From assembly GCF_016458235.1 (NCBI RefSeq), contig NZ_JAEMHK010000019.1, forward strand, positions 1 through 64,000: a DNA stretch of 64,000 nt, in the 5' to 3' direction. The notes under the pieces were generated by a model that was given only the letters and a program-made list of their open reading frames with translations, searched no databases and had not been told where the DNA came from. Origin of the DNA: Geomonas propionica. GTDB taxonomy: Bacteria > Desulfobacterota > Desulfuromonadia > Geobacterales > Geobacteraceae. Below, piece by piece: positions 25,267 to 35,024 of this stretch; position 1 is the first letter of the stretch; every line of letters starts with the position of its first letter. Position numbers and translations under genes: made by a program.

Positions 25267-26859
25267 ATGCAAAAGCTGCAGCTTTGGGAACGCTATAAAA
25301 ACCGGCTCTACCACCATACCGAGCTCGACCTTAGCGTCGACACCAGCCGGATGAACTTTCCCGACTCCTACCTCGACGAGATGGAACCGCGCCTGCAGAA
25401 AGCGTTCGAGGAAATGGCCGAACTGGAGGCGGGAGCCGTGGCGAACTCCGACGAGCAGCGCATGGTTGGCCACTACTGGCTCAGGGCACCGGAACTGGCG
25501 CCGACACCGGAGCTCGCCGAGGAGATCAAGGCCACCCTCGCCTCGGTGAAGGCCTTCGCCTCGTCCGTGCACCAGGGCAATATCGCGGCTCCCGACGGGC
25601 ACCGCTTCGAGAACCTGCTGATCGTGGGCATCGGGGGCTCCGCCCTCGGCCCCCAGTTCGTCGCCGACAGCCTCGGCAGCGCAAACGACCGCATGAAGAT
25701 CTTCTTCTTCGATAACACCGACCCCGACGGCATGGACAAGGTCCTCGGCGAGATCGGCGCCGGGCTCAAACGGACACTGACCGTGGTGATCTCCAAAAGC
25801 GGGGGCACCAAGGAAACCCGCAACGGCATGCTCGAGGCGCGCCAGGCATTCGAGAAGGCCGGGCTCCACTTCGCGGCCCAAGCCGTCGCCGTGACCGGCA
25901 GCGACAGCGAACTCGATCGCACCGCGTCCCAGGAAGGGTGGCTCGGGATCCTCCCCATGTGGGACTGGGTCGGCGGCCGCACCTCGGTCACCTCCGCCGT
26001 GGGACTTCTCCCCGCAGCCCTGCAGGGGATCGACATCGACCGGCTCCTGACCGGAGCCAGGGTCTGCGACCAGGCCACCCGCAGTCGTATCACCAAGGAG
26101 AATCCCGCAGCGCTCCTCGCCCTGTCCTGGTTCCACGCCACCGCCGGCAAGGGGGAGCGCGACATGGTGCTGCTCCCGTACAAGGACCGGTTGCTCCTCT
26201 TTTCCCGCTACCTGCAGCAGCTCATTATGGAGTCATTGGGCAAGGAACTGGACCGGGACGGCAAGAAGGTGCTGCAGGGGATCGCGGTCTACGGCAACAA
26301 GGGTTCCACCGATCAGCATGCCTACGTGCAACAACTGCGCGAAGGGGTTCTCAACTTCTTCGTCACCTTCATCGAAGTACTTAAGGATCGTGATGGGGCA
26401 TCGATGCTCGTGGAGCCGGGAGCGACCTCCGGGGACTACCTCTCCGGCTTTTTCCAGGGGACCCGGTCTGCCCTCTATGAAAAGGATCGCGAATCGGTTA
26501 CTATCACCATCCGCGAAATTTCGCCCACCAGCATCGGCGCGCTGATCGCTCTCTACGAGCGAGCGGTCGGGCTGTACGCCTCGCTCATCAACGTGAACGC
26601 GTACCACCAGCCGGGGGTGGAGGCAGGCAAAAAGGCCGCCGGGACGGTGCTCAAGCTGCAGGGAGAGGTCCTGGAGATGCTGCGGCGCCAGCCCGAGCGC
26701 GACTTCAGCTGCACGGACATGGCCATGACACTGGCGCGTCCCGAAGAGGTGGAGACGGTATTCATCATCCTGCGGCACCTGGCCGCCAACCCAAGCCACG
26801 GGGTCAGCGTCACCCTCGGCGAGAAGGTTTGGGAGAACAGGTTCCGCGCCGCCAGGTAG
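25267..26859 (+). CDS. pgi: Glucose-6-phosphate isomerase
   Basis: 530 aa. SIS-fold enzyme with [13 protein letters not shown], the phosphate-binding [11 protein letters not shown] and the signature region [18 protein letters not shown]. It interconverts glucose-6-phosphate and fructose-6-phosphate in gluconeogenesis/glycolysis. The start is ATG 25267 with AGGAGG 4 bases upstream; an in-frame start at 25201 overlaps the promoter and is rejected. Confidence 0.96.
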   Translation: MQKLQLWERYKNRLYHHTELDLSVDTSRMNFPDSYLDEMEPRLQKAFEEMAELEAGAVANSDEQRMVGHYWLRAPELAPTPELAEEIKATLASVKAFASSVHQGNIAAPDGHRFENLLIVGIGGSALGPQFVADSLGSANDRMKIFFFDNTDPDGMDKVLGEIGAGLKRTLTVVISKSGGTKETRNGMLEARQAFEKAGLHFAAQAVAVTGSDSELDRTASQEGWLGILPMWDWVGGRTSVTSAVGLLPAALQGIDIDRLLTGARVCDQATRSRITKENPAALLALSWFHATAGKGERDMVLLPYKDRLLLFSRYLQQLIMESLGKELDRDGKKVLQGIAVYGNKGSTDQHAYVQQLREGVLNFFVTFIEVLKDRDGASMLVEPGATSGDYLSGFFQGTRSALYEKDRESVTITIREISPTSIGALIALYERAVGLYASLINVNAYHQPGVEAGKKAAGTVLKLQGEVLEMLRRQPERDFSCTDMAMTLARPEEVETVFIILRHLAANPSHGVSVTLGEKVWENRFRAAR

Positions 26860-26870
26860 AGGCAAAATCC

Positions 26871-26910
26871 TTAACGCAAAGGCGCCAAGGCGCCAAGACG
26901 CAAAGCAAAG
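26871..26910. repeat. Family B half-element
   Basis: TTAACGCAAAGGCGCCAAGG then CGCCAAGACGCAAAGCAAAG. It matches the outer arm of the full elements at 42047-42145 and 42621-42722 but has no right arm here. It is immediately downstream of pgi. Confidence 0.6.
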
Positions 26911-26946
26911 CTTTGAACGTTTAATACGCGAGATGCAGGGGAGCAG

Positions 26947-27966
26947 ATGAAGACAGTAGACCTGAGAAGTGACACGGTGACCCGCCCGTGCGAGGCCATG
27001 CGCCGGGTGATGGCGGCAGCCGAGGTGGGCGACGACGTTTATGGCGAGGATCCGACGGTTAATAAACTGGAGGCAATGGCGGCCGAGTTCTTGGGCAAGG
27101 AAAAGGCGATCTTCGTCCCCAGTGGCACCATGAGCAACCTGACCGCGCTCCTTTCCCACTGCGGGCGCGGCGACGAGTACATTGCCGGCCAGGACGCGCA
27201 CATCTACCGCTGGGAGGGAGGAGGAGGCGCCATCTTCGGCGCCATCCAGCCCCAGCCCCTCGATTTCGACGAGGACGGCACGCTGAACCTGGACAAGGTA
27301 CGCCGCGCCGTGAAGCCGGCGGACCACCACCACGCGGTGACCAGGCTGCTCTGCCTGGAGAATACCCAGGGGGGGCGGGTGCTCCCCCTCCCCTACCTGG
27401 GCGAGGCGGCAGCCGTCGCCAAGGAACTGGGACTCGCCATGCATCTTGACGGCGCCCGCGTCTTCAACGCCGCCGTTTACCTGCGGGTACCGGTTCGGGA
27501 GATCGCCCGGTACTTCGACTCGGTGTCGGTCTGCCTCTCCAAGGGGCTGGGCGCGCCGGTCGGCTCCGTCCTTTGCGGCAGCACCGATCTCATCAACCGC
27601 GCGCACCGCTGGCGCAAGGTCGCCGGCGGCGGCATGAGGCAGGCCGGCCTACTGGCGGCGGCGGGGATGTACGCCCTGCAGCACAACGTGGAGCGCCTCG
27701 CTGAGGACCACGAAAGCGCCGAGCGCCTCTCCAGCGGCTTAGGCCACATCGACGAACTCCTGGTGAGTAAGGCCCGCACCAACATCCTCTTCGTCACCCC
27801 GCCGGCAGGGACCGCCCCTGCACTGCGCGAGGCCTTGGCCGCCGAGGGGATCCTGATCGGTGGCGGCGACGAGATCCGTCTCGTCACCCATCTCGACGTG
27901 GACGGCTCCGGCGTCGAGCGCACTGTGGCCGCCTTCAAGCGCTTCTTCGTAAACCGGGGGAAGTGA
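26947..27966 (+). CDS. ltaE: Low-specificity L-threonine aldolase
   Basis: 339 aa, PLP-dependent fold-type I enzyme. It begins [10 protein letters not shown], the family signature, and has the PLP-lysine in [13 protein letters not shown] and [10 protein letters not shown]. It cleaves L-threonine and L-allo-threonine to glycine and acetaldehyde. A single base separates it from the next gene, so the two are probably cotranscribed. Confidence 0.93.
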   Translation: MKTVDLRSDTVTRPCEAMRRVMAAAEVGDDVYGEDPTVNKLEAMAAEFLGKEKAIFVPSGTMSNLTALLSHCGRGDEYIAGQDAHIYRWEGGGGAIFGAIQPQPLDFDEDGTLNLDKVRRAVKPADHHHAVTRLLCLENTQGGRVLPLPYLGEAAAVAKELGLAMHLDGARVFNAAVYLRVPVREIARYFDSVSVCLSKGLGAPVGSVLCGSTDLINRAHRWRKVAGGGMRQAGLLAAAGMYALQHNVERLAEDHESAERLSSGLGHIDELLVSKARTNILFVTPPAGTAPALREALAAEGILIGGGDEIRLVTHLDVDGSGVERTVAAFKRFFVNRGK

Positions 27967-27967
27967 C

Positions 27968-28303
27968 GTGGCCGAGATAACCTGGAACGATTTCGAGCAG
28001 GTGGAGATCAGGGTGGGAACGGTGCTGGAGGTGGAGGAGTTTCCCGAGGCGAGAAAGCCCGCCTACAAGCTGGTGGTGGATTTCGGTGAGGCCGGGGTGA
28101 GAAGGTCGAGCGCGCAGATCACCAAGCACTACGCGCGTGAGGAACTGGTGGGGCGACAGGTGATCGGGGTATGCAACTTCCCGAGGAAGCAGATTGGGCG
28201 TTTCTTCTCCGAGGTGCTCATCACCGGGTTCGCCGACGAGGACGGCGACATCGTTCTCGCCGCCCCCGAGCGGAAGGTTCCCAACGGCAGCAGGCTTTGC
28301 TAG
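27968..28303 (+). CDS. csaA: CsaA-like tRNA-binding-domain protein
   Basis: 111 aa, a single OB-fold tRNA-binding domain as in CsaA and the MetRS C-terminus: [27 protein letters not shown], then [13 protein letters not shown]. CsaA is described as an export-related chaperone in Bacillus; here only nucleic-acid binding is suggested by the fold. GTG start 1 base after the threonine aldolase stop. Confidence 0.9.
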   Translation: MAEITWNDFEQVEIRVGTVLEVEEFPEARKPAYKLVVDFGEAGVRRSSAQITKHYAREELVGRQVIGVCNFPRKQIGRFFSEVLITGFADEDGDIVLAAPERKVPNGSRLC

Positions 28304-28342
28304 CTGTTCCAGGTGAAAGCTGCACAAACGACCATCCCCACT

Positions 28343-28365
28343 CCGGGCCGTTACTTCAGGCCCGG
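28343..28365. terminator. Hairpin after csaA
   Basis: CCGGGCC and GGCCCGG form a perfect 7-bp stem around a 9-base loop. There is no T run on either side, so termination is uncertain. Confidence 0.3.
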
Positions 28366-28424
28366 GTATTATAGACGGCACGCGGCCCCGACTGGCCAGT
28401 GCCGTTTCCATGGGAGGTACGGTG

Positions 28425-29765
28425 ATGCTGGGCACAAGACGCGGTATGTTGATGCTGTCCCTTTTCCTTTGCCTCTTGTCCGGATGTGGCTCGGCCCGCT
28501 TTGACAGCACCCTCAAGCCTTCGGGCAATTCCCACCTCACCCTCCCAGAGCGTTTCAGCCTTTCCAGCTTTGCAATCACCCCCACCTCTTTGCACCCCGC
28601 AATCGGGAGCGCACAGAAAGGTTTCAACCCTGACTTGCACGAGATCCAGTCGCGCGCCCGGGCCCTCTATCCCTTGATTTTCACGGATGACTGGTCAGCA
28701 GTTCCGGTAGACGCTATGGCTTTTACCACCTACGACCCGCCGGGAGGCCTCGCCACCAGTCTGGGCGGTTTGACGCTGGGGCTCATCCCCTTCCCCACCT
28801 CCGAACGAACCGACTACGAAGTGCACCTGGCTGTGGTGGATGAAGTGGGTGACAAGATAACGGCACACCCCGTGAAATTCAGGCGCAAAAACGGAATGTG
28901 GGTCAGCGTGCTTGGGCCACTGGGGTGCCTGCCGATCCCGGGCCGGTCACTGCGCCCCAGGGAAACGCTCTTTCTGGATTTCGGCGACTCCGGCGCCAGG
29001 TTCGACCGTAAAGCAGGTGAAGTGACCACAGACTCGCTGGTTGAGGCGCTGGTCATCGCCCTGAAGGAACTGCCACGGGAGCGTTTGGCTAAAGTGAGAC
29101 AGGCGCGCCAGGCGGGGATCAGGGAGGTTGGCATTGAAGGCAGGAGCTACTGGTACACCCTCGCTGCGGAGTTCAGCAAGGGTATCGAGCAGCAGGAAAA
29201 AGCAGACCAGTTCACCCTGCTCGTTTATGGCGAAAAGCCGCGCTCAGTCCTGCAGCCGCGGGAAAAGGTGATCGTCGCCCGCCGTAACGACTCAGGACAT
29301 TGGCAGCCTGTTCCAGGGTATCTCAAGAAAACTGCAAAATCGCTGGTCTCGGTGACGGCGCGCCTCGAGAACGGTATTCCCGCCCACCTGGTGGTAACGG
29401 AAGTGAGCGAGCCAGCTTTGGAAGATTTCCTTCTGGTGCAGACTACCGGTGGCGATCTCGAGACAGTCGAGGCGATACGCTGGGGCAACAAGGCGCTGCT
29501 GCAAGCCAAGGACCGGAGCCTGCCGGGGCTCTTGCAGCGGAAATCGACGCGGGACCTGCTCAACCTGATTGCCCAGGTGGAGGAGAGTTTTGCTGAACTG
29601 AACCAGATTGCAGCGACCGCGAAGGACCAGGCCCAACAGGGAGTGGCGGGAGGTGGTACGGGAGGTACTGCAAGAGAACTCGCCCTCACCTGTCAGGAAC
29701 GCGATGAGATCCTTAAGCCGATCCTCGCGGCGCTGAAACAGGAGGTCGCCCGCAGGGGGCAATAG
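28425..29765 (+). CDS. Putative lipoprotein of unknown function
   Basis: 446 aa from ATG 28425, with GGGAGGT 6 bases upstream. Signal peptide and lipobox LSGC (Cys21). The mature part contains YEVHLAVVDEVGDKITAHPV and a C-terminal region (about 340-440) rich in Leu, Gln and Glu that is probably helical. A Gly-rich run (GVAGGGTGGT) occurs near residue 417. No family recognised. It is more AT-balanced than its neighbours and is not obviously linked to them. Confidence 0.75.
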   Translation: MLGTRRGMLMLSLFLCLLSGCGSARFDSTLKPSGNSHLTLPERFSLSSFAITPTSLHPAIGSAQKGFNPDLHEIQSRARALYPLIFTDDWSAVPVDAMAFTTYDPPGGLATSLGGLTLGLIPFPTSERTDYEVHLAVVDEVGDKITAHPVKFRRKNGMWVSVLGPLGCLPIPGRSLRPRETLFLDFGDSGARFDRKAGEVTTDSLVEALVIALKELPRERLAKVRQARQAGIREVGIEGRSYWYTLAAEFSKGIEQQEKADQFTLLVYGEKPRSVLQPREKVIVARRNDSGHWQPVPGYLKKTAKSLVSVTARLENGIPAHLVVTEVSEPALEDFLLVQTTGGDLETVEAIRWGNKALLQAKDRSLPGLLQRKSTRDLLNLIAQVEESFAELNQIAATAKDQAQQGVAGGGTGGTARELALTCQERDEILKPILAALKQEVARRGQ

Positions 29766-29810
29766 AGTAATGATGGATTAAAGGGTGCGCCCCCAAGGCA
29801 CGGCAACAAG

Positions 29811-30641
29811 CTATCCCTTGATCCTCAGCGCCTCCGCGTAGACCGCGCTTTTCTGCAGGCCCGTTTCCTGGGTCACCCGTTTCACCGCGTCCTTGAGCGA
29901 CATCTCGCCGCCGCCCAGATACTTCTGCAGCAATTCCTCCATACCGGGCCCGTCATCCGACTCCTGCTCCTGCGCCGGGCTCACCAGTATGGCAACCTCG
30001 CCCCTGATCTCCCGCCCGCGCACCTCTTCGACCAGGCCGGATAACCTGCCGCGCAAAAACTCCTCGTACATCTTGGTCAATTCCCGCGCCACCACCACCT
30101 CGCGCTCCCCGAGCGTCTCCAGCATGTCCTCAAGTGTCGCCAGCAGGCGCTTGGGGGATTCGTAAAAGATCAGCACGGCCCGCTCGTTGGCGAGCGCCTG
30201 CAGCCTCTCCCGCCTCTTCCCCTGCTTATTGGGGAGAAAACCGGCAAAGCTGAAGTAGTCGGTGGGAAGGCCCGAGGCCGAGAGCGCGGTAACCGCGGCG
30301 CAGGCGCCGGGAATCGGGACCACGCAGATGCCGTCCGCTACCGCGTCGCGCACGAGCTGGTACCCGGGATCCGAGATGCAGGGGGTGCCCGCGTCGGTGA
30401 TGAGGGCGACGCTTTGCCCTTCCCGCAGACGGTCGAGGATCTGGTCTCCCTTCAGTTCCTTGTTGTGGTCGAAATAGGAGGTGAGCGGCTTGGAGATGCC
30501 GAAGTGGGTGAGGAGCTTGCGCGAGTGGCGCGTGTCCTCGGCGGCGACCAGGTCCACCTCTTTGAGGATGCGCAGGGCGCGCAGCGTGATGTCCTCGAGG
30601 TTCCCGATCGGGGTGGCGACGATATAGAGAGTTCCGGGCAT
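29811..30641 (-). CDS. rsmI: 16S rRNA (cytidine1402-2'-O)-methyltransferase RsmI
   Basis: 276 aa. It begins with GTLYIVATPIGNLEDITLRAL, the hallmark of RsmI in the tetrapyrrole-methylase fold, with VAAEDTRHSRKLL, ITDAGTPCISDPG and FLPNKQGKRRERL. It methylates the ribose of C1402 in the 16S decoding centre using SAM. Downstream of nadE on the same strand, with a repeat element in the gap. Confidence 0.96.
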   Translation of the reverse strand: MPGTLYIVATPIGNLEDITLRALRILKEVDLVAAEDTRHSRKLLTHFGISKPLTSYFDHNKELKGDQILDRLREGQSVALITDAGTPCISDPGYQLVRDAVADGICVVPIPGACAAVTALSASGLPTDYFSFAGFLPNKQGKRRERLQALANERAVLIFYESPKRLLATLEDMLETLGEREVVVARELTKMYEEFLRGRLSGLVEEVRGREIRGEVAILVSPAQEQESDDGPGMEELLQKYLGGGEMSLKDAVKRVTQETGLQKSAVYAEALRIKG

Positions 30642-30651
30642 AAAGGCAGAA

Positions 30652-30735
30652 CCCGTTCTACGTTCTATGTTCTACGTTCTAAGTTGAGAAGCCGTGGCCT
30701 TTAACGCAGAACGTAGAACGCAGAACGTAGAACCG
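30652..30735. repeat. Family C inverted repeat (GTTCTAC words)
   Basis: Left arm 30652-30683 is built of CGTTCTA(C/T) words repeated about four times; right arm 30701-30735 of GCAGAACGTAGAAC words. The arms are approximate reverse complements around an 18-base centre. Each arm also has an internal period of 8-15 bases. Confidence 0.7.
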
Positions 30736-30738
30736 GTT

Positions 30739-31560
30739 TTATTTCCCCCAGTCCCGCGCGTAGCGGAAGTCGCGGTCGATGGTGCGGTTGGAGACCTTGG
30801 CGATGATGGGCAGACGGCGCTTAAAGTGGGAGCCCTGCACCTTGCGGGCGACGTTGTCGATGAAGGCGGGGTCGAAGCCGGCGGCGATCAGCTCCTCCCG
30901 GCTCATGCGCTGGTCCACCATGCGGTACAGAAGCTCGTCGGCCTCGCGGTAGGTGAAACCGAGTTCCTGCTCGTCGGTTTGCCCGGCCCAGAGATCGGCG
31001 GAAGGCTTCTTCTCGATCACTTCGTGCGGCACCCCCATCGCCTCGGACAGCGCCCAGACCTGGCTCTTGTAGATGTCGCCGATCGGGTTCAAGGCGCTCG
31101 CCATGTCACCGTGCAGCGTGCCGTAGCCCAGGAGCAGCTCGGTCTTGTTGCTGGTGCCGAGCACGAGCCCGCCGACGGCCGCGGAATGGTCGTACAGGAT
31201 GGTCATGCGCTCGCGGGCCATCTTGTTGCCGCGCCGCATGTTGTCGGCATCCGGGGTCACCGTGAAATAGGCGTCGATCATCGGGGTAATCTCGAGGACC
31301 TTGAAGTTGATCCCCAGGCTCTCGGCAACCAGCCGGGCATGCGCCTCGCTCTCCGGGTTGCTGGTCCGGTACGGCATGCAGTAGGCGTGCACGTTTTCCG
31401 GCCCGAGCGCCTCGGCGGCGATGTAGGCAACCAGCGCGGAATCGATGCCGCCGGAAAGCCCCAGCACCCCTTTGCGTACCCCCACCTTGTAAACCTCGTC
31501 GCGCACGAACCCGACCAGGATCTGGCGCAACAGCTTCGTATTAACAGTCAACCCGCCCAT
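30739..31560 (-). CDS. nadE: NAD synthetase, synthetase subunit
   Basis: 273 aa, only the ATP-pyrophosphatase part of NAD synthetase: P-loop [19 protein letters not shown] at about 35-53, then [14 protein letters not shown]. It amidates nicotinate adenine dinucleotide. Its ATG overlaps the stop of the preceding nitrilase-type gene (TAATG), so an amidotransferase domain normally fused at the N-terminus is here a separate coupled protein. Confidence 0.94.
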   Translation of the reverse strand: MGGLTVNTKLLRQILVGFVRDEVYKVGVRKGVLGLSGGIDSALVAYIAAEALGPENVHAYCMPYRTSNPESEAHARLVAESLGINFKVLEITPMIDAYFTVTPDADNMRRGNKMARERMTILYDHSAAVGGLVLGTSNKTELLLGYGTLHGDMASALNPIGDIYKSQVWALSEAMGVPHEVIEKKPSADLWAGQTDEQELGFTYREADELLYRMVDQRMSREELIAAGFDPAFIDNVARKVQGSHFKRRLPIIAKVSNRTIDRDFRYARDWGK

Positions 31561-32411
31561 TAGCAGTCTTTCTCCCTGTCGATGCGTTTCAACTCTTTCA
31601 CGGTGATGGCCAGGTTCTCGTCCCGCATCATCGGGGAGAAGATCCGCTCGCGCCTGAGCGCACCGCCATCCACCTTGGCCAGCACGAAATCCTCCTCGAG
31701 GATGGCGCCCCGGTCAGTCATCTCGCCGGAAGGTGAGATCGCCTCGGAGCCGCCCCAGAAGTTGATGCCGTCCTCGTAGCCAACCCGGTTGCAGTAGAAG
31801 ACCCGGCAGTTGAGGAACATGGCGGTCGTGGTGGTGAGTTTCTGCCATGCAGCCGCGGAGCCGAGCCCTTCCGATTCGGTGATGCCGCGCCCCGGACTGG
31901 AGGAGAGGCAGAGCAGGGTCATGGCGCCGTCCATGGCCAGGATGTAGGGAGCGGAGAGGTGCCACATGTCCTCGCAGATCAGCATGCCGATCCGGCCGAA
32001 GCGGGTATCGAAGGCGCGGAAGCGCTCACCGCGGGCCATGTAGCGCTGCTCGTCGAAGAGGCCGTAGGTCGGCAGATACACCTTGCGGTGCACGTGACGG
32101 ATCTCGCCGTTCTCGAGGTACACGGCGGAATTGAAGAACCGGAAATCGGCCGAAACCTCGACGAAGCCGATGGCGATGGAGATCCGTTCGGAAAGCTTCT
32201 TCAGCTTCTCTATCTGGGGGGAGTCCAGGCGCAGCGCGACTTCGGGCACCAGGTCCTTGAGGAAATAGCCGGTGAGGGCCAACTCCGGGAAAACGACCAG
32301 GTCGGCGCCGGCGGCGATACCCTTCTCGATGGCGGCCTCGGCCAGCGCCATGTTGTCGTCCAGGCAGCCCAGCTTAGGCTTTATCTGGGCCAGGGCAACG
32401 GTAAAATCCAT
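31560..32411 (-). CDS. Nitrilase-superfamily glutaminase partner of NadE
   Basis: 283 aa. Carbon-nitrogen hydrolase with its triad in place: Glu in [12 protein letters not shown], Lys in [12 protein letters not shown], Cys in [10 protein letters not shown]. The start is ATG 32411 with GGAG 6-9 bases upstream; an in-frame start 81 bases further up adds an unrelated leader. By position and TAATG overlap it most likely supplies ammonia from glutamine to the synthetase. The similarity to the N-terminal half of glutamine-dependent NadE supports this. Confidence 0.88.
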   Translation of the reverse strand: MDFTVALAQIKPKLGCLDDNMALAEAAIEKGIAAGADLVVFPELALTGYFLKDLVPEVALRLDSPQIEKLKKLSERISIAIGFVEVSADFRFFNSAVYLENGEIRHVHRKVYLPTYGLFDEQRYMARGERFRAFDTRFGRIGMLICEDMWHLSAPYILAMDGAMTLLCLSSSPGRGITESEGLGSAAAWQKLTTTTAMFLNCRVFYCNRVGYEDGINFWGGSEAISPSGEMTDRGAILEEDFVLAKVDGGALRRERIFSPMMRDENLAITVKELKRIDREKDC

Positions 32412-32476
32412 GAGCTTCTCCGCAATTTTTTTCTCATTACTAGCACAGCAGGCCGGTGTTTGCAAACCTGAATGAG

Positions 32477-32530
32477 TCAAACCACTTGCCACGGAGGAAA
32501 TCCGAGAAGTTCGGAGAAAGCCTCATCTTA
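32477..32530. repeat. Family A half-element
   Basis: CAAACCACTTGCCACGGAGG then AAATCCGAGAAGTTCGGAGA. It matches the left arm of the full elements at 34378-34509 and 39035-39175; no right arm is present. Confidence 0.6.
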
Positions 32531-32578
32531 ATGGGAGACTCTGCCCCGGCACCGACTCCGCGCCTGGCGGCTGATCAT

Positions 32579-33019
32579 CTACAGCAGGATCACGAGAACT
32601 ACGCCGCCGGCGATCACGGAGAGGTTGCAGACCGCGGAAACACCGTGCAGCTTGGAGAACTGGCGGCGCATCGGATCTTCCTTGGGCGTGGTCTCAAAAG
32701 ACGGGATCTGCTTCTTGATCTCGGCTGCCTTGGGCTCGATGTAGAAAGCCTGGATCGAGGAGAGCGTCAGCATGACCGCGATGATGACAGCCGCCGGCAC
32801 CGTCCCCTTGCCCGCCATGACGATGCGGCAGATGATGGCGATGAGGCCGCAGGCGACGCCCCAGCGGAAGTAGCCGGGAAAGAACAGGCCAACGATGCGG
32901 CCCGCGACGTCGCGGCTTTCTGAGCGGAACAGGATGGGGGTAAGGACGAAGGTGAACAGCGCGGCCCCTCCCAACCAGAGGGAGATGGCGAGACGGTAGA
33001 TTACGGCAACAACCTGCAT
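32579..33019 (-). CDS. DUF4149-type membrane protein
   Basis: 146 aa from ATG 33019, with AAAGGAGG 7 bases upstream (an upstream in-frame start lacks support). Four predicted helices, starting YRLAISLWLGGAALFTFVLTPILF; the pattern, including the early Gly-Gly and a central RW, fits the DUF4149 family. Function unknown. It follows yraN on the same strand with a repeat-filled gap. Confidence 0.8.
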   Translation of the reverse strand: MQVVAVIYRLAISLWLGGAALFTFVLTPILFRSESRDVAGRIVGLFFPGYFRWGVACGLIAIICRIVMAGKGTVPAAVIIAVMLTLSSIQAFYIEPKAAEIKKQIPSFETTPKEDPMRRQFSKLHGVSAVCNLSVIAGGVVLVILL

Positions 33020-33099
33020 TACGTATCCTCCTTTGGGTGATGCGTTCAGTGCATCAAATAGGCCTGGCACTTTATCAAATTCTGAACCCGCTCCTCGCC

Positions 33100-33198
33100 A
33101 GGCTCCTCCCCCCGGAGGGGGGAGGTTGGGAGGGGGGAAGCCTTACCTGCTATGAGCCGCTGCGTCCCCCTCCCTAGCCCTCCCCCTCCAGGGGAGGG
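33100..33198. repeat. Family F GC-rich inverted repeat
   Basis: CTCCTCCCCCCGGAGGGGGG near 33104-33125 and TCCCCCTCCCTAGCCCTCCC near 33166-33186, with AGGGGAGGG closing the element. Several nested inverted repeats of C and G runs. It ends just before the yraN stop. Confidence 0.5.
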
Positions 33199-33202
33199 AA
33201 CG

Positions 33203-33580
33203 CTAGTACGCGAGGTCGAAGGCGTTCCTGATATGCTCGATGTCCGGCAGGTCGTGGTCGTGCAGCATGATGGCCACCACGTCGAAGCGCGCCTCAGCGT
33301 CGTAGAGCTTCTTTCTGGAGAGCCAGACCAGCGCCGCCTTGGAAATCTGGCGCTGTTTGAACGGCGTCACCGCGAGCTGAGGTGGACCGTAGTTGTCGTT
33401 CTTGCGGCACTTCACTTCGACGAAGACGATGGTGCGCCCGTCCCTGGCGACGATGTCGATCTCCCCGCAGGTACAGCGGAAGTTGCACTCGACTATTTTA
33501 AAGCCCTGCCCTTTGAGGTAGGTGGCCGCGATGGATTCGCCGGTGCCGCCGACAGAGCCGTTGCTGTTGTTAACTGGCAT
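33203..33580 (-). CDS. yraN: UPF0102/YraN-family putative endonuclease
   Basis: 125 aa from ATG 33580 (GGGGG upstream). PD-(D/E)xK-like core: CGEIDIVARDGRTIVFVEVKCRKN, with Asp, Glu and Lys in order, followed by KRQ-containing KQRQISKAALVWL. The family resembles Holliday-junction resolvases; its biological role is uncertain. It follows rnhB, the usual neighbour. Confidence 0.93.
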   Translation of the reverse strand: MPVNNSNGSVGGTGESIAATYLKGQGFKIVECNFRCTCGEIDIVARDGRTIVFVEVKCRKNDNYGPPQLAVTPFKQRQISKAALVWLSRKKLYDAEARFDVVAIMLHDHDLPDIEHIRNAFDLAY

Positions 33581-33676
33581 AGCAGCCCCCGCAGAGATAG
33601 TGCCGTCCTGTGAACAAGACAACAGTGTAGCAGCAAGTCCAGTGAGCGGATAGCTGAGAATGGGAAATTAGTGAGG

Positions 33677-34366
33677 TTAAAAGGAGAAAAGACCGCTGGA
33701 TGTCTCGGAGGCGGCACCCGGCTCGGCGGGACAGTGTTCCTTGACGCCGCTGAAGCTCCGACGATGAATCGGGCAGGGGCCGAGTTCCGCGATGGCGGCC
33801 AGGTGTGAGGCTGCGCCGTATCCTTTGTGGCTGGCGAAGCCGTAGCCGGGGAACTGGACGTCGTAGTCCACCATCATCCGGTCGCGGGTCACCTTGGCGA
33901 TGATGGAAGCGGCCGCGATGGAAAGACTGAGGGAATCGCCTTTTTTCACGGTGCGCTGCGGGATGTTCATGGGGACGCTAGAGATGCCGTCGATGAGGAG
34001 GAAGTCGGGGGCGATGCTCAGGCCGCGCACGGCGTCGCTCATCGCGGAGAGCGTGGCCTGGAGGATGTTGATGCGATCGACGAGGGTGTGGTCGCCGATG
34101 CCGACCCCCACCGCCAGGGCCTCGCGGTAGATCACGTCGAAGAGTTCTTCCCGTTTCTCCTCGGTGAGTTGCTTGGAGTCGTTTACTCCGGGAAGGAGCA
34201 TCCCCGTGGGGAGGATGACCGCAGCGGCCACCACCGGTCCCGCCAGCGGACCACGCCCGGCCTCGTCGATGCCGGCGATGCGGGCGTAACCGCGCCGCAA
34301 GGCCTGCCCTTCGAGGGCGAGCATGTCGATAGGAGCATCGGGGTTGTCGGAGAAAAGACCGGTCAT
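33677..34366 (-). CDS. rnhB: Ribonuclease HII
   Basis: 229 aa. Signature IAGIDEAGRGPLAGPVVAAAV, with the catalytic acidic residues in DEAGRG and LLIDG, plus SIAAASIIAKVTRD. It removes RNA from RNA-DNA hybrids and single ribonucleotides from DNA. It follows rplS, separated by a family A repeat and the rplS terminator. Confidence 0.96.
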   Translation of the reverse strand: MTGLFSDNPDAPIDMLALEGQALRRGYARIAGIDEAGRGPLAGPVVAAAVILPTGMLLPGVNDSKQLTEEKREELFDVIYREALAVGVGIGDHTLVDRINILQATLSAMSDAVRGLSIAPDFLLIDGISSVPMNIPQRTVKKGDSLSLSIAAASIIAKVTRDRMMVDYDVQFPGYGFASHKGYGAASHLAAIAELGPCPIHRRSFSGVKEHCPAEPGAASETSSGLFSF

Positions 34367-34377
34367 CGTAAAACCTT

Positions 34378-34509
34378 AAACCATTGGCCATGGAGAAAAT
34401 CTGAGAACTTCGGAGAAAACCTAGAACCAGAAAAGACTTTTTGGTTTTACCCCCAAAGCCTTTTGCCTCTCTCAGATTTTCTCTGATTTTCTCCGTGGCT
34501 AACGGTTTT
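34378..34509. repeat. Family A inverted repeat, full element
   Basis: Left arm 34378-34420 begins AAACCATTGGCCATGGAGAA; right arm 34468-34509 ends TTTCTCCGTGGCTAACGGTT. The arms are near-perfect reverse complements of about 40 bases around a variable 47-base centre. A second copy is at 39035-39175. Confidence 0.8.
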
Positions 34510-34524
34510 CCGCTTTTGATTCAA

Positions 34525-34558
34525 TAAAAAAAGCCCCGGTCGCCGGACCGGGGCTTTT
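34525..34558 (-). terminator. Terminator of the rpsP-rplS operon
   Basis: AAAAGCCCCGGTC (34529-34541) pairs with GACCGGGGCTTTT (34546-34558), loop GCCG; on the minus strand a T run follows. Confidence 0.92.
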
Positions 34559-34574
34559 ACGGAATCTCGCGCCC

Positions 34575-34931
34575 TTACTGACCGGCGACGTACTTCCTTT
34601 CCTTGATCCTGGAAGCCTTACCGCGCAGCTTGCGCAGGTAGTACAGCTTCGCACGACGAACCTGGCCGCGGGTCACGACTTCGATCGCCTCGATGGACGG
34701 GGAGTGCAGCGGGAACACCCTCTCCACGCCAACGCCGTTGGAGATCTTCCTCACGGTGAAGGACTCACGAATGCCGCCGTTCTGACGGCCAAGGCACACG
34801 CCCTGGAAAGCCTGGATACGGCTCTTGTCACCCTCGACGATCTTTACCTGCACCTTGACGGTGTCGCCAGGAACGAAAACGGGGATGTTCTTCTTCATCT
34901 GTGCCATTTCAATCATGTCAATCTTGTTCAT
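34575..34931 (-). CDS. rplS: 50S ribosomal protein L19
   Basis: 118 aa, standard length. Typical core [30 protein letters not shown] and the C-terminal [20 protein letters not shown]19 sits at the 30S-50S interface. Last gene of the operon, followed by a strong terminator. Confidence 0.98.
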   Translation of the reverse strand: MNKIDMIEMAQMKKNIPVFVPGDTVKVQVKIVEGDKSRIQAFQGVCLGRQNGGIRESFTVRKISNGVGVERVFPLHSPSIEAIEVVTRGQVRRAKLYYLRKLRGKASRIKERKYVAGQ

Positions 34932-35024
34932 TTGGTACTTCCTCCCTTATCTGGAACCTCTAGCATAAGACTTAATACTGACAGTGAACCTGCATTACTC
35001 GACTACAACCTATCCGTCCGGCGC

